DNA of 64,000 bases from Methylibium sp035476815 (GTDB lineage: Bacteria > Pseudomonadota > Gammaproteobacteria > Burkholderiales > Burkholderiaceae_C). Numbering within the stretch: position 1 is the stretch's first letter; each line of letters starts with the position of its first letter. The notes below the pieces were generated by a model. That model was not told the origin of the DNA. It saw only the letters and a program-made list of their open reading frames with translations, and made no database searches. Where the stretch lies: positions 1 to 64,000 of the forward strand of contig DATILD010000080.1 of assembly GCA_035476815.1 (NCBI GenBank), read 5' to 3'. The translations under genes were made by a program, and so were the position numbers. Positions 36,740-44,466 of the stretch are shown here, one piece after another.

Positions 36740-37222
36740 GTGACCGCCGCCCCCCGCCCCCAGTTGCCCCCCGCCTTCCAGACGGCGGCCGACGCCGAAC
36801 CGCTGGACCTGATCTTCATCGAGGGCTTCACCGGCCAGACGGTGATCGGCATCCACGACAGCGAGCTGCACCGCCCGCAGACCATCCGCATTGACCTGAC
36901 GGCCGGCCTGCCGCGGCCGCGCGCCTGCGACACCGACCAGATCGCCGACACCATCGACTACGGCGTGGTGCGCGAGCGCCTGCACCGGCTGCTCGCGGAG
37001 CACAAGCTGACGCTGCTGGAATCCTTCGCCGAGACCGTGGCCGAGATCCTGATCCACGAGTTCGGCGCCCACTGGGTGAGGGTGGTGGTGGTCAAGCCGC
37101 GCAAGTTCGACGACGTCGAATCGGTCGGCGTGGCGATCGAGCGCCGCCGCCCGGTCGATCCGGCGCGCAGCGCGACCCTGGTGTCGCTGATCGGCTCGGG
37201 CATGGTGCCGGGCGGCCGCTGA
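36740..37222 (+). CDS. folB: Dihydroneopterin aldolase family protein FolB
   Basis: 160 residues. FolB core: DLIFIEGFTGQTVIGIHDSEL with the family E-G-IG-H-E pattern, DTIDYGVVRERLHRLL, LLESFAETVAEILI and VVVVKPRKFDDVESVGV (K-P catalytic region). The last segment contains the conserved Lys. It cleaves dihydroneopterin or an analogue to 6-hydroxymethyl-dihydropterin, on the route to folate or H4MPT. Start is GTG at 36740 with GAGGAGA about 10 bp upstream; an earlier in-frame ATG (36668) would overlap the -24/-12 element. A terminator follows. Confidence 0.88.
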   Translation: MTAAPRPQLPPAFQTAADAEPLDLIFIEGFTGQTVIGIHDSELHRPQTIRIDLTAGLPRPRACDTDQIADTIDYGVVRERLHRLLAEHKLTLLESFAETVAEILIHEFGAHWVRVVVVKPRKFDDVESVGVAIERRRPVDPARSATLVSLIGSGMVPGGR

Positions 37223-37238
37223 GCCCGGACGCCCCAAA

Positions 37239-37272
37239 GAAAAAGCCGACTGGCGGGCCAGTCGGCTTTTTC
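37239..37272. terminator. Bidirectional terminator between folB and fae
   Basis: AAAAAGCCGACTGG-CGGG-CCAGTCGGCTTTTT: a 9-bp GC-rich stem flanked by an A-run and a T-run, so it works in both directions for the convergent folB (+) and fae (-) genes. Confidence 0.95.
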
Positions 37273-37318
37273 CATTCTCTGCGCCCCGCCGGCAAGCCGG
37301 CGAGACCGCTCGGGCCGA

Positions 37319-37828
37319 TTACTTGGCCGCGAACGGGTGGGCGGCGGCACCCTTCTGGGCGACCACTTCACGCGCGCTCGGGAAGCCCGAGACGGCGCGC
37401 TTGATCGACTCCTTGACGGCCTGGTAGTTGTAGTCCTGGATCTTCTTGTCGTCTTCGGCCATCCAGTGGATGAACACGCCGACGCAGATGAACAGGTTGT
37501 CGGCTTCGTCGGCCGGGATCGTGCCGTCCTCGACGCAATCCGCCACCGCCATCGCCACGCCGCGCTGGGCCGGGCCGAACATCTGCACGGCCTGCTTGGC
37601 GCCCTTGATCGTGACCTTGTTGAACATCACGGTCGCCGGCTTGCACTGCAGGTTGGGGGCCACGACGGCCAGCAGGGAGGTGAAGCCGTCCTTGTTGTTC
37701 GTCAGGCTGTTGGCGAAAGCCGTTTCGGCGGCCGAGCCGCGCGGCCCGATGAGCAGGTCGATGTGGGCCACTTCGTTGCCGTCGCCGACGAGCGATTCGC
37801 CGACGAGCATGCGGTCGATCTTTGCCAT
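37319..37828 (-). CDS. fae: Formaldehyde-activating enzyme Fae
   Basis: Condenses formaldehyde with H4MPT to methylene-H4MPT in the cytoplasm. 169 residues, the family length. The N-terminal segment GNEVAHIDLLIGPRGSA contains the catalytic histidine; TAFANSLTNN, PATVMFNKVTIKGAKQAVQMFGPAQ (two segments) and the C-terminal helix SIKRAVSG follow. AT-richer and more lysine-rich codon use than its neighbours suggests high expression. It has its own leader with a hairpin and the GACAC palindrome about 145 bp upstream. Confidence 0.97.
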   Translation of the reverse strand: MAKIDRMLVGESLVGDGNEVAHIDLLIGPRGSAAETAFANSLTNNKDGFTSLLAVVAPNLQCKPATVMFNKVTIKGAKQAVQMFGPAQRGVAMAVADCVEDGTIPADEADNLFICVGVFIHWMAEDDKKIQDYNYQAVKESIKRAVSGFPSAREVVAQKGAAAHPFAAK

Positions 37829-37860
37829 GATGAGTCTCCGTGTGCAGTTTTCTGCGGACT

Positions 37861-37888
37861 AAGAAAAAGCACCGGCCCCATGGCCGGT
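37861..37888 (-). terminator. Hairpin in the fae upstream region
   Basis: On the minus strand: ACCGGCC-ATGG-GGCCGGT followed by GCTTTTTCTT. This is an intrinsic-terminator shape, most simply ending the CitG-like transcript. If fae starts transcription upstream of it, it would instead be a leader hairpin able to attenuate fae. Confidence 0.7.
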
Positions 37889-37925
37889 ACGTCCGGAACT
37901 TACACGTTCCATGCCAAGGGCGCAA

Positions 37926-38795
37926 TCAAGGTGAACCGTCGAGTCGGACCCACTGCAATGCCCCTGCAAGACACAGTGTCGACACGGTGAAATCGGCCGT
38001 CGTGCCGGGGTTCAGCCCGCGGGCCTTGAGGGTCTCGTCCCAGGCCGCGAAAGCGGGGTCGGCACCGACCGGCTCGCCTCGTTCGGCGCGCACCATCCAG
38101 GGGAGGGCTTCGTCGGTGACAGCCTGTGCCACCGCCGCGCCATGCTTGCGCACTATGTGTGAGTCCGGGAAGCGGCCGAGGAAGGCAAGGTAGAGCGTCT
38201 GCACGAGCGCCGGCGTCGCCGCGGCAGCACTGCGCGGCAGCGCGGCCAGGCCGGTATCGAACAGGTCGGCATGGTCATTCGCGTACTGCAGCGCGATGCG
38301 GTCGCGCGGCGCGGCCAGGCGCATCGCCTCGCGCAGCGTGACGGTCGGCGGCGTGTGCACGTCCTGCGCGTCGGCGCTGCCCAGGCCGCCGGGGTGGGCG
38401 GCGGCGATGGCGCGGAAGGCCGCGGCGGCATCGTCGACGTCGAGCGCGGCGAGCACCCGCTCCAGCCCCGCGCGCCAGGCGCCGGGGTCCGCCGGCAGAT
38501 GGGGCTCGACCTCGGCCAGCCGCGCGATCGGCGCACACAGCAGCAGGATGCCGAGGTTGGTGTTGCAGCCGGCAACCGCCAGCGTCGCGGCCATCGCGCC
38601 CTCGATGCGCCGACCGACCGAGGCGCCGGGTGCGAACAGCGGCCCGGCCGCCGCCTCGGCGCTGGCCAGGAACTGCGCCGCCTGCATGCGATGGCCGGGC
38701 GAGGCGGCGCTGACATTGCCGGGCTTGCGCACCGCGACGTCGAGCGCGCAGGCGGCCAGGAAGGCGCGGCGGGCGCGCTCGGTCAGCGTGCTCAC
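37926..38795 (-). CDS. CitG-like triphosphoribosyl-dephospho-CoA synthase family protein
   Basis: 289 residues. N-terminal VRKPGNVSAASPGHRM, GCNTNLGILLLCAPIA and the DVHTPPTVTLREAM and FPDSHIVRKHG segments are typical of the CitG/MdcB family. No citrate lyase or malonate decarboxylase genes are in the window, whereas the gene sits between the RimK-like ligase and fae, so a role in H4MPT or methanofuran cofactor synthesis is likely, possibly attaching a ribose-phosphate. That is inference. The 3' end contains the GACACTGTGTC palindrome within coding sequence. Confidence 0.87.
   Translation of the reverse strand: MSTLTERARRAFLAACALDVAVRKPGNVSAASPGHRMQAAQFLASAEAAAGPLFAPGASVGRRIEGAMAATLAVAGCNTNLGILLLCAPIARLAEVEPHLPADPGAWRAGLERVLAALDVDDAAAAFRAIAAAHPGGLGSADAQDVHTPPTVTLREAMRLAAPRDRIALQYANDHADLFDTGLAALPRSAAAATPALVQTLYLAFLGRFPDSHIVRKHGAAVAQAVTDEALPWMVRAERGEPVGADPAFAAWDETLKARGLNPGTTADFTVSTLCLAGALQWVRLDGSP
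37970..37980. promoter_or_regulatory. GACACAGTGTC palindrome upstream of fae
   Basis: Perfect 11-bp odd-centred palindrome, centre about 147 bp upstream of the fae ATG, inside the last codons of the CitG-like gene. On the minus strand it is preceded directly by CCGTGTC, giving a second half-site, and followed after 17 bp by TGGGTCCG (37945-37952). The same pair occurs before fhcB. Confidence 0.55.
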
Positions 38796-38799
38796 ACTC

Positions 38800-39702
38800 T
38801 CAGGCCTGCCGCGCGCTGCGCAGCCGCTTGCGGTCGAGCAGGTCGGCGACCAGCGCCTCGGCGATGCTGAACGCCGTCACGCGCTGCAGCCCGTGCCAGG
38901 CGGCGACGCCGTTGACCTCGAGCACCTGCGGGCCCTCGGGCGTGGGCAGCAGGTCGATGCCGGCGTAGTCCATCTGCAGCGCGGCGGCGGCGCGCTCGGC
39001 CAGTTCGGCCAGTTCGGGCGTCAGCACCGCCGGCTCGACCCGCGCGCCCTGCTTGACGTTGTGGATCCAGTGCACGCTGACGCGCCGCATCGCGGCCACC
39101 GCACGGCCGCCGACCACCAGCACCCGCCAGTCGTGGCCCGGCGACGCGACATAGCGCTGCAGATAGGCCAGGTGGCCGAAGTCCTTCAGATCCGGCAGCG
39201 GCACATGCGCACCGTCGACCCAGCCGATGCGCCGCAGCCCCTTGCCCTGCGAGCCGAACAGCGGCTTGAGCACCAGCGCACGGCCGGCCGCGCTCTCGCG
39301 CGTGACCAACCGCTGCGCGTGCGCCGACGACTCCATCGCCCAGGTCGGCGGCGTCGCGATGCCGGCGGCGTGCAGCAGCAGGCTGGTCATCGCCTTGTCG
39401 ACGCTGCGCTCGATCGCGCGGGCGTCGTTGTAGACCGCGACGCCGAGCTCGCGCAGCGCATGCAGCACGCCCAGCCGCACCGTTACCTGCTCGAAGCTGC
39501 CGCCGGCGATGCCGCGCACGATCGCCGCGTCGGGCAGCTCGCGGCCGAAGCCCGGGATCACCAGGCCATGCCAGGCGGCCGTGGTGTCGATGCGGCAGTC
39601 GGCCAGGTCGATGCAGCGCCCCTCGGCACCGCGGGCGCGCAGCGCGGCCTGCAGCTGGCGGGTGTGCCAGCCGGTCTCGTCGGTGAAGATGGCGATCTTC
39701 AT
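38800..39702 (-). CDS. RimK-like ATP-grasp ligase (MptN type)
   Basis: 300 residues. Pre-ATP-grasp domain 1-100, then ATP-grasp: LVLKPLFGSQGKGLRRI lysine/glycine loop at about residue 145, VNVKQGAR-like HNVKQGARVEP, and metal-binding DLLPTPEGPQVLEVNGV. RimK/MptN enzymes add glutamate to a carboxyl group; here the acceptor could be H4MPT or the polyglutamate tail of methanofuran. It is 4 bp before the CitG-like gene. Confidence 0.87.
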   Translation of the reverse strand: MKIAIFTDETGWHTRQLQAALRARGAEGRCIDLADCRIDTTAAWHGLVIPGFGRELPDAAIVRGIAGGSFEQVTVRLGVLHALRELGVAVYNDARAIERSVDKAMTSLLLHAAGIATPPTWAMESSAHAQRLVTRESAAGRALVLKPLFGSQGKGLRRIGWVDGAHVPLPDLKDFGHLAYLQRYVASPGHDWRVLVVGGRAVAAMRRVSVHWIHNVKQGARVEPAVLTPELAELAERAAAALQMDYAGIDLLPTPEGPQVLEVNGVAAWHGLQRVTAFSIAEALVADLLDRKRLRSARQA

Positions 39703-39728
39703 TGCTACCCGCGCAGAGGTCGGCGCGC

Positions 39729-39834
39729 GATCAGGTGGGTGGGGTACTGGGCTGCACTCATGTCCCCCGTCGCCGGCCTATGGCCGGCGCCTCCTCCTTT
39801 ACTTCGTTCCGCCCAGCACCCCACCCACCTGATC
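39729..39834. repeat. Long inverted repeat between mch and the RimK-like gene
   Basis: Arms GATCAGGTGGGTGGGG.. (39729-39752) and the reverse complement at 39811-39834 match over 24 bp with one mismatch. An inner palindrome CGCCGGCCTATGGCCGGCG lies at 39771-39789. It fills most of the 284-bp spacer and could fold as a large hairpin in the transcript. No coding potential was seen in the spacer. Confidence 0.85.
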
Positions 39835-39986
39835 TTGGAGGCAGCGTGGTTCCCCTCGATGCCTTGCCACGGTGCAGCTCGGCCGCCCCAGCCCCTCGGC
39901 CCGCGCGGTAGGAGCATCCGAAGGCTTGATCCGATGAAGGTCAGTGCATCCATGTGACTTCGGATCCGTCATCCATCGATTGCCGC

Positions 39987-41027
39987 TCAGGCCTCGCCCA
40001 GCCACTGCCCCCGCAGCAGCTCGAGGTTCAGCCTGCCGCCATGCCAGGTCTTGCCCGACTCGAGGCTCGACACCCACACCTCGGCCGGGGCAAACAACGC
40101 GCCGTCGATCTTGTAGAAGTCGTACTCGGCGGCCTTGAAGATGTCGGCGAAGCCGCGGCCGTAGTCGCGCGAGTTGAGCGAGGGCAGGTTCTTCGCCAGC
40201 GCCCGCGCCGCGTCGTCGGGGCCGCGCACCGTCAGGTGCACGCGGCCGCCGTAGAGGATCGCGTCGTTGGTGCGGCCCATCGCGTCCAGCCCGTCGGCGC
40301 CCGGCGCCGGCAGCGGCGCGCTGGCGACGCCGTCGACGATGTGCTCGAGCGTGAAGTGCAGCTCGTGGGCCTTGTGCAGCGCCACCTCGAGCACGCGCGC
40401 CACCACCTGCGTGGTGCCGGCGAGGCTGCGCGTCGGCGTCAGCACCAGCGTCAGCCGCTCGGGCGCGAGCGCGCAGTCGCGCAGCACCTTGTCGATCACC
40501 ACCGGCGGCGGCACGCGGTCCACTTCCAGCACCAGCACGCCGCTGCGCTCGGCGGCGGCGATCGGGTCGCGGTAGCCGAGCTCCTTGAACAGCTCCTCCT
40601 TGGCCGCCAGCGCGCGCGCCGGGCCCGAGCCGAGCGAGAAGAACTTCTTGCCGCCGGCCTCCTCCTTGCTGGCCGATAGCGACCAGCCGGCGTACTGGCT
40701 GGCCAGGCAGGCCAGCACCGGCTGGCTGCTGCGCACCTCGAGCCAGGTCGGCCAGCCGGCGGTGGCGTCGCCGAAGCCCTGGGCCGCGAGCTGGACCTCG
40801 CCGAGTCCGCCCATGCAGATCTCGCCGATCAGCCGGCCGGCCTCGAGGCTGCCCGGCGCATCGATGCCGGCGTCGACGATCGTGACGCCGTTCGGCTCGC
40901 GCCGCACCGCGATGCGCAGCCGATCGGCCTCGTCCAGCAGGCGCTGCACGCGCGAGCGCACCTCGCGGTTGACGCTCAGGGTTTCGGCGGCGAAGGGGAA
41001 CACGGCAGGGACGGGAGCGTCGGTCAT
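39987..41027 (-). CDS. mch: Methenyl-H4MPT cyclohydrolase Mch
   Basis: Hydrolyses methenyl-H4MPT to 5-formyl-H4MPT. 346 residues. Family segments: LSVNREVRSRVQRLLDEAD, GRLIGEICMGGLGEV, SKEEAGGKKFFSLGSGPARALA (two parts), SLAGTTQVVARVLEVALHK and GRTNDAILYGG. The start MTDAPVPAVF overlaps the upstream ATP-grasp gene stop by 4 bp, so the two are coupled. Confidence 0.96.
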   Translation of the reverse strand: MTDAPVPAVFPFAAETLSVNREVRSRVQRLLDEADRLRIAVRREPNGVTIVDAGIDAPGSLEAGRLIGEICMGGLGEVQLAAQGFGDATAGWPTWLEVRSSQPVLACLASQYAGWSLSASKEEAGGKKFFSLGSGPARALAAKEELFKELGYRDPIAAAERSGVLVLEVDRVPPPVVIDKVLRDCALAPERLTLVLTPTRSLAGTTQVVARVLEVALHKAHELHFTLEHIVDGVASAPLPAPGADGLDAMGRTNDAILYGGRVHLTVRGPDDAARALAKNLPSLNSRDYGRGFADIFKAAEYDFYKIDGALFAPAEVWVSSLESGKTWHGGRLNLELLRGQWLGEA

Positions 41028-42217
41028 CTCGAACTTTCGGAGGGCGGGAGCGTGCCTGGGGAGGCGAGGGAGGGGTCGGTGAACTGGGCGCGCAGGGCCC
41101 GGCGGGCCGCGGCCAGCCGCTCGCGCACCGCGTCGGCGCTGTGGCCGCTGGCGCTGAGCGTGCACACCGCGTCGCCGGGCGCGAAGCGGCTGCCGGCGGC
41201 GGGCAGGTCGTGGCAGTCGCCGCGCGCGGCGAGTTCGGCGGCCTGCGCGGCGCCGAGCTCGAGGGCGCTGCGCGCGAACAGGATCTCGGTGCCGCGCACC
41301 GCGCCGGGGGCGTGGTCGGCGAGCGGCGGCAGCTGGTCGTGCAGGCAGGCCCGGACATGCGCGCGCATCAGCGGCCACAGGCTGCTGTAGAGCGCCAGGC
41401 TGCCGCTCGGGCGCGGGTTGATCTCGAGCAGCGACCAGCCGTCGTCGGTGAGCAGGAAGTCCAGGCTCGCGAGGCCGCGCAGCGCGAAGCGGGCGGTCAG
41501 CTGCTCGAGCGCGTCGTCGAGTGCGGCGAGCCGCTCCGCCGGCAGCGCCACCGGCCCGATCGCGCCGCGGTAGACATACGGCAGCGGTCCCAGCGGCCGC
41601 ACGATCTGCTCGTTGATGCCGACCCGCCGCGCCTGCCGGCCGTTGCCGACGAACAGCGCCGACATCGGCCGGCCCGGCACTTCGCGCTGGAAGTAGGCGC
41701 CGCGCGCCGGGTCGGCGACCGGCCGCTGTTCGGCGCGGCGGATGTGCCAGCCGCCGCTGCCGCGCGCGAGCTTGCGCAGCCAGCCCTGCGGATGCGGCGG
41801 GACGTCGCACTGCACCGGCGGGTGCGGCAGGCCGAGCGCGTCGAGAGAGTCGAAGAAGTGCTGTGGATCGCGCAGCCGCGCCACCGCGGCCGGGTCGGTG
41901 CCGATCAGCGGCAGCCGGCCCGCGGCCTCGGCGAGCAGCTCGGGCTCGCACTCGAAGTCGCTGCCGGCGACCCAGCCGACCAGCCCGGGCTCGTCGCGCA
42001 GCGAGCTCAGCGCGTCGAGCGTGCGCTGCGGATCGATCGGCCGGCCGGGCGTGCCGATCGGCAGCCAGCGCGCGGCGACGCGGCGCGTGTCGACATCGCC
42101 GTAGGTGTCGAGCGCGACGACGCGGTAGCCGTCGTTCGCGGCCGCCTCGGCCATCAGGCGGGCCGAACGGCCGGCCACCACCAGGGTCTGCGGAGAGGGT
42201 ACTGCTGCGGAATCCAC
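41024..42217 (-). CDS. PurK-like ATP-grasp protein of the H4MPT island
   Basis: 397 residues from GTG 42217; the frame continues upstream only through the repeat element. Residues 10-110 form a Rossmann-like N-terminal domain (LVVAGRSARLMAEAA, VALDTYGDVDTRR, SDFECEPEL), followed by ATP-grasp with WLRKLARGSGGWHI, FQREVPGRPMSALF and LLEINPRPSG. The fold is shared by carboxylate-amine ligases. Homologues occur beside mch in methylotroph clusters; the substrate is not established. Coupled to mch by an ATGA overlap. Confidence 0.84.
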   Translation of the reverse strand: MDSAAVPSPQTLVVAGRSARLMAEAAANDGYRVVALDTYGDVDTRRVAARWLPIGTPGRPIDPQRTLDALSSLRDEPGLVGWVAGSDFECEPELLAEAAGRLPLIGTDPAAVARLRDPQHFFDSLDALGLPHPPVQCDVPPHPQGWLRKLARGSGGWHIRRAEQRPVADPARGAYFQREVPGRPMSALFVGNGRQARRVGINEQIVRPLGPLPYVYRGAIGPVALPAERLAALDDALEQLTARFALRGLASLDFLLTDDGWSLLEINPRPSGSLALYSSLWPLMRAHVRACLHDQLPPLADHAPGAVRGTEILFARSALELGAAQAAELAARGDCHDLPAAGSRFAPGDAVCTLSASGHSADAVRERLAAARRALRAQFTDPSLASPGTLPPSESSR

Positions 42218-42254
42218 GCTTTGCTCACGGGGGACTGCACGGGCTCTCAAGGAA

Positions 42255-42325
42255 ACGCCGGGCCGCCCCAAGTATCCTTGACCCCCGCGGGGGGCGGGCT
42301 GGGCGCAGCCCGGCCCTGGGGGCGC
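42255..42325 (+). repeat. Junction hairpin element, reverse copy
   Basis: Between mtdB and the PurK-like gene. It has the same ACGCCGGGCCGCCCCAAG core at 42255-42272, then a GC hairpin (CCCCCGCGGGGGG around 42281-42293) and GGGCGCAGCCCGG. It is opposite in orientation to the flanking genes and does not end in GTCATG. Confidence 0.75.
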
Positions 42326-43264
42326 TCAAATGTTTTCCCGAAGGATCTCCCGCGCGAGCGCCAAGGCCTCGGGGAAACTCAGATAGACCGCCTGTTCGGC
42401 ACCGCGCATGCGCAGCAGCAGCCGGTGCTGGACCTGGTATTTCACGTTGCCCACCGCGAGCGCGCCGATGCCGACCGCGCGGCAGTCGGGCAGCAGCCGG
42501 CCGTTGTCCATCACGCCGACCCCGGCGATGCCGGTCGGCGGCACCGCGTTGACGTCGGCCGCGACCAGCAGCTTCGTCGCGCTCGCCCGGTCGGCCTCGC
42601 CCAGCACCTGGATGCCGGCGGCCGCGGCGGCCATCACCACCTCGGACTCGGCGATCGAGGCGCGCACCTCCGCGGCGCTGGCGCCCGAGACGGCGCCGAG
42701 CGTGCTGCCGAAGCGCGCATTGGTCTCGTCGGCGGCCTTCTTCGCCGCCGCCTCGCCGAGGTGGCTGGACAGCCGCACCTGCGCGCCGAGCTGAGCCGCC
42801 AGCACGCCGGCGATGCGGCCCACCGTGCCGGTGCCGCCGAGGATGGTCACGTGCTTGCCGGTCAGCTCGGTGCCGTGGACCTTGCGCAGCTGCTGTTCGA
42901 CGCAGGCCACCAGCGCCGCGGCGGTGGTGTAGCTGCCGCTCGGGTCGGCCATCACCGACACCACGAAGGGCGGCACCATGGCCTTCTTCGCCGCGTCCAG
43001 CATGTCGGCGGCGAGCATCACGTCGCGCCCGCCGATGAAGATGCCGGTGCGCGCCACGCCGCTCGGTCCGCGCGAGAAGATCGCGTCCTGCGTGAGCCCG
43101 TAGACACCGTCGAGCGCGACCTCCGTGTAGGTTGGCAGCAGCTGGTAGCCGGCGTCGGCGGCCATGTTGATGTCGAACGGGCTCATCTGCCGGCCCGGCG
43201 TGAACATGTGCAGGATGTAGGGGCGTTCGATGGGATGTCTCCGGTCGGGGATGCGGGTGCTCAT
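42326..43264 (-). CDS. mtdB: NAD(P)-dependent methylene-H4MPT dehydrogenase MtdB
   Basis: Oxidises methylene-H4MPT to methenyl-H4MPT. 312 residues. The N-terminal HMFTPGRQMSPFDINMAADAGY (two parts) matches MtdB, and GGTGTVGRIAGVLAAQLGAQV is the nucleotide-binding Rossmann turn. DVNAVPPTGIAGVGVMD is a family signature. MtdB is normally about 290 residues; the extra N-terminal 19 residues depend on the ATG at 43264, and the ATG of HMFTPG is a shorter option. 24 bp downstream of mptG. Confidence 0.95.
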   Translation of the reverse strand: MSTRIPDRRHPIERPYILHMFTPGRQMSPFDINMAADAGYQLLPTYTEVALDGVYGLTQDAIFSRGPSGVARTGIFIGGRDVMLAADMLDAAKKAMVPPFVVSVMADPSGSYTTAAALVACVEQQLRKVHGTELTGKHVTILGGTGTVGRIAGVLAAQLGAQVRLSSHLGEAAAKKAADETNARFGSTLGAVSGASAAEVRASIAESEVVMAAAAAGIQVLGEADRASATKLLVAADVNAVPPTGIAGVGVMDNGRLLPDCRAVGIGALAVGNVKYQVQHRLLLRMRGAEQAVYLSFPEALALAREILRENI

Positions 43265-43288
43265 GTCGGACTTCTCGGGAAACGGGGC

Positions 43289-44311
43289 TCAGGCGCCGCA
43301 GGGCTCCACGGCGGCGCCGCCGGCGCGCGGCGCGACGATGCGCAGCCGCAGGCCCGGGTCGACCACGCCGGCGTTGCGCACCGCCTCCTGCACGCGCTCG
43401 GCGGCGGCCGCCGAGGGCAGGATCGCGAAGCCGGTCGGGCCCCAGGAGCTCTGGCCGACACCGGCGGTCTCGTGGCGCGCGATCCACTCGCACACCCTTG
43501 CCACCGCGGCGCTGGCGTAGACGCTGCCGCCCTGGGCCGGCGCGAAGTGGCCGCCGACGAGCTGCTGCACGCGGCTGACGCCGGCCGCGAAGGCCGCGAA
43601 GTCGTGGCCGGCGGCGCCGGCCAGCACGCGCATCAGGACCTCGTGGCAGACCGCCGCGGCGGCCTCCTGCGGGAAGCGCGGCAGCGCCTCGATCGCTTCC
43701 TTCTCGGGCGCGCCGCTCAGGCCGTCGCGCGCCGGGTCCAGCACCAGCAGCACGCGCCAGGCGGCGGGCAGCGTCACGCGCGCCAGCAGCGGCGCCGGCG
43801 TGCCGTCGGCACCCGGCCCGCCGTCGAGCAGCAGGCCGCCCTGGTCGAAGGCGGCGATGCCGATGCCCGAGCGCAGCCCGCGGCCGAGCAGCCGGGCGAT
43901 CTCGGCGGTGGCGAGGTTCAGGCCGTGCAGTGCCGCGAAGGCGCGGCCGACCGCGAGCGCGAGCTGGGTGCCCGATCCGAAGCCGGCATGCGCCGGCAGC
44001 GCCTCGGCCAGGTGGAGATGGAGGGGCTCGCTGCGGCCGGTGTGGCGCTGCAGCATGGCCAGGTGCTCGGCGGCGCGCTGCAGCTCGGTCTCGCCCTTCG
44101 GCGCCGCATTGCTCAGCCGCGGCGCGACGGCGCGCTCGAGCGTCAGCCGCGTCTGCAGCCCGCCGACCACCAGCCCGAGGCTGCCGAAGCGCCGCCCCAG
44201 CGTGGCCGAGGGGTCGAGGAAGCCGAGGTGCAGCCGGCCGGGCGCGGCCACGCCGACGCCCACGGTGGCATCGGTGGTGGCGGAGGCATGGGACAGGGGC
44301 ATCGGCGGCAT
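43289..44311 (-). CDS. mptG: Beta-ribofuranosylaminobenzene 5'-phosphate synthase MptG
   Basis: Couples 4-hydroxybenzoate or 4-aminobenzoate with PRPP, committing pABA to H4MPT synthesis. 340 residues, GHMP-kinase-like fold: APGRLHLGFLDPSATLGRRFGSLGL (two parts), HAGFGSGTQLALAVGRAF glycine loop, and GVGQSSWGPTGFAI near the C-terminus. The partner pabBC is 21 kb to the left in the same island. A GACACAGTGTC palindrome lies 118-128 bp before the ATG. First gene of the leftward mptG-mtdB-PurK-like-mch group. Confidence 0.94.
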   Translation of the reverse strand: MPPMPLSHASATTDATVGVGVAAPGRLHLGFLDPSATLGRRFGSLGLVVGGLQTRLTLERAVAPRLSNAAPKGETELQRAAEHLAMLQRHTGRSEPLHLHLAEALPAHAGFGSGTQLALAVGRAFAALHGLNLATAEIARLLGRGLRSGIGIAAFDQGGLLLDGGPGADGTPAPLLARVTLPAAWRVLLVLDPARDGLSGAPEKEAIEALPRFPQEAAAAVCHEVLMRVLAGAAGHDFAAFAAGVSRVQQLVGGHFAPAQGGSVYASAAVARVCEWIARHETAGVGQSSWGPTGFAILPSAAAAERVQEAVRNAGVVDPGLRLRIVAPRAGGAAVEPCGA

Positions 44312-44428
44312 TGTGGCGCGAGGGGACCGGGAGGGACAGCAAGCCCCATTCCCACCCGCTGCTGCCCCGCAGCACGCCGAAATCGCCCCGCCGCCCGGCC
44401 AGCTTGCGCCCGCCGCGGGACAGCGGCA

Positions 44429-44439
44429 GACACAGTGTC
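44429..44439. promoter_or_regulatory. GACACAGTGTC palindrome upstream of mptG
   Basis: Perfect 11-bp copy in the 155-bp mptG/TonB-receptor spacer, centre about 123 bp from the mptG ATG. Identical to the fae site. No TGGGTCCG box follows. It also lies just after the end of the TonB-receptor gene, so it is intergenic and free of coding constraint. Confidence 0.55.
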
Positions 44440-44466
44440 ACGGTCGCGGGGGGCCGGCGTCGCGCC

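Noticed and set aside
37926..38795. Reading the CitG-like gene as part of a citrate lyase system
   Set aside because: No citrate lyase, citX or malonate decarboxylase genes are present, and the gene lies inside the H4MPT island.
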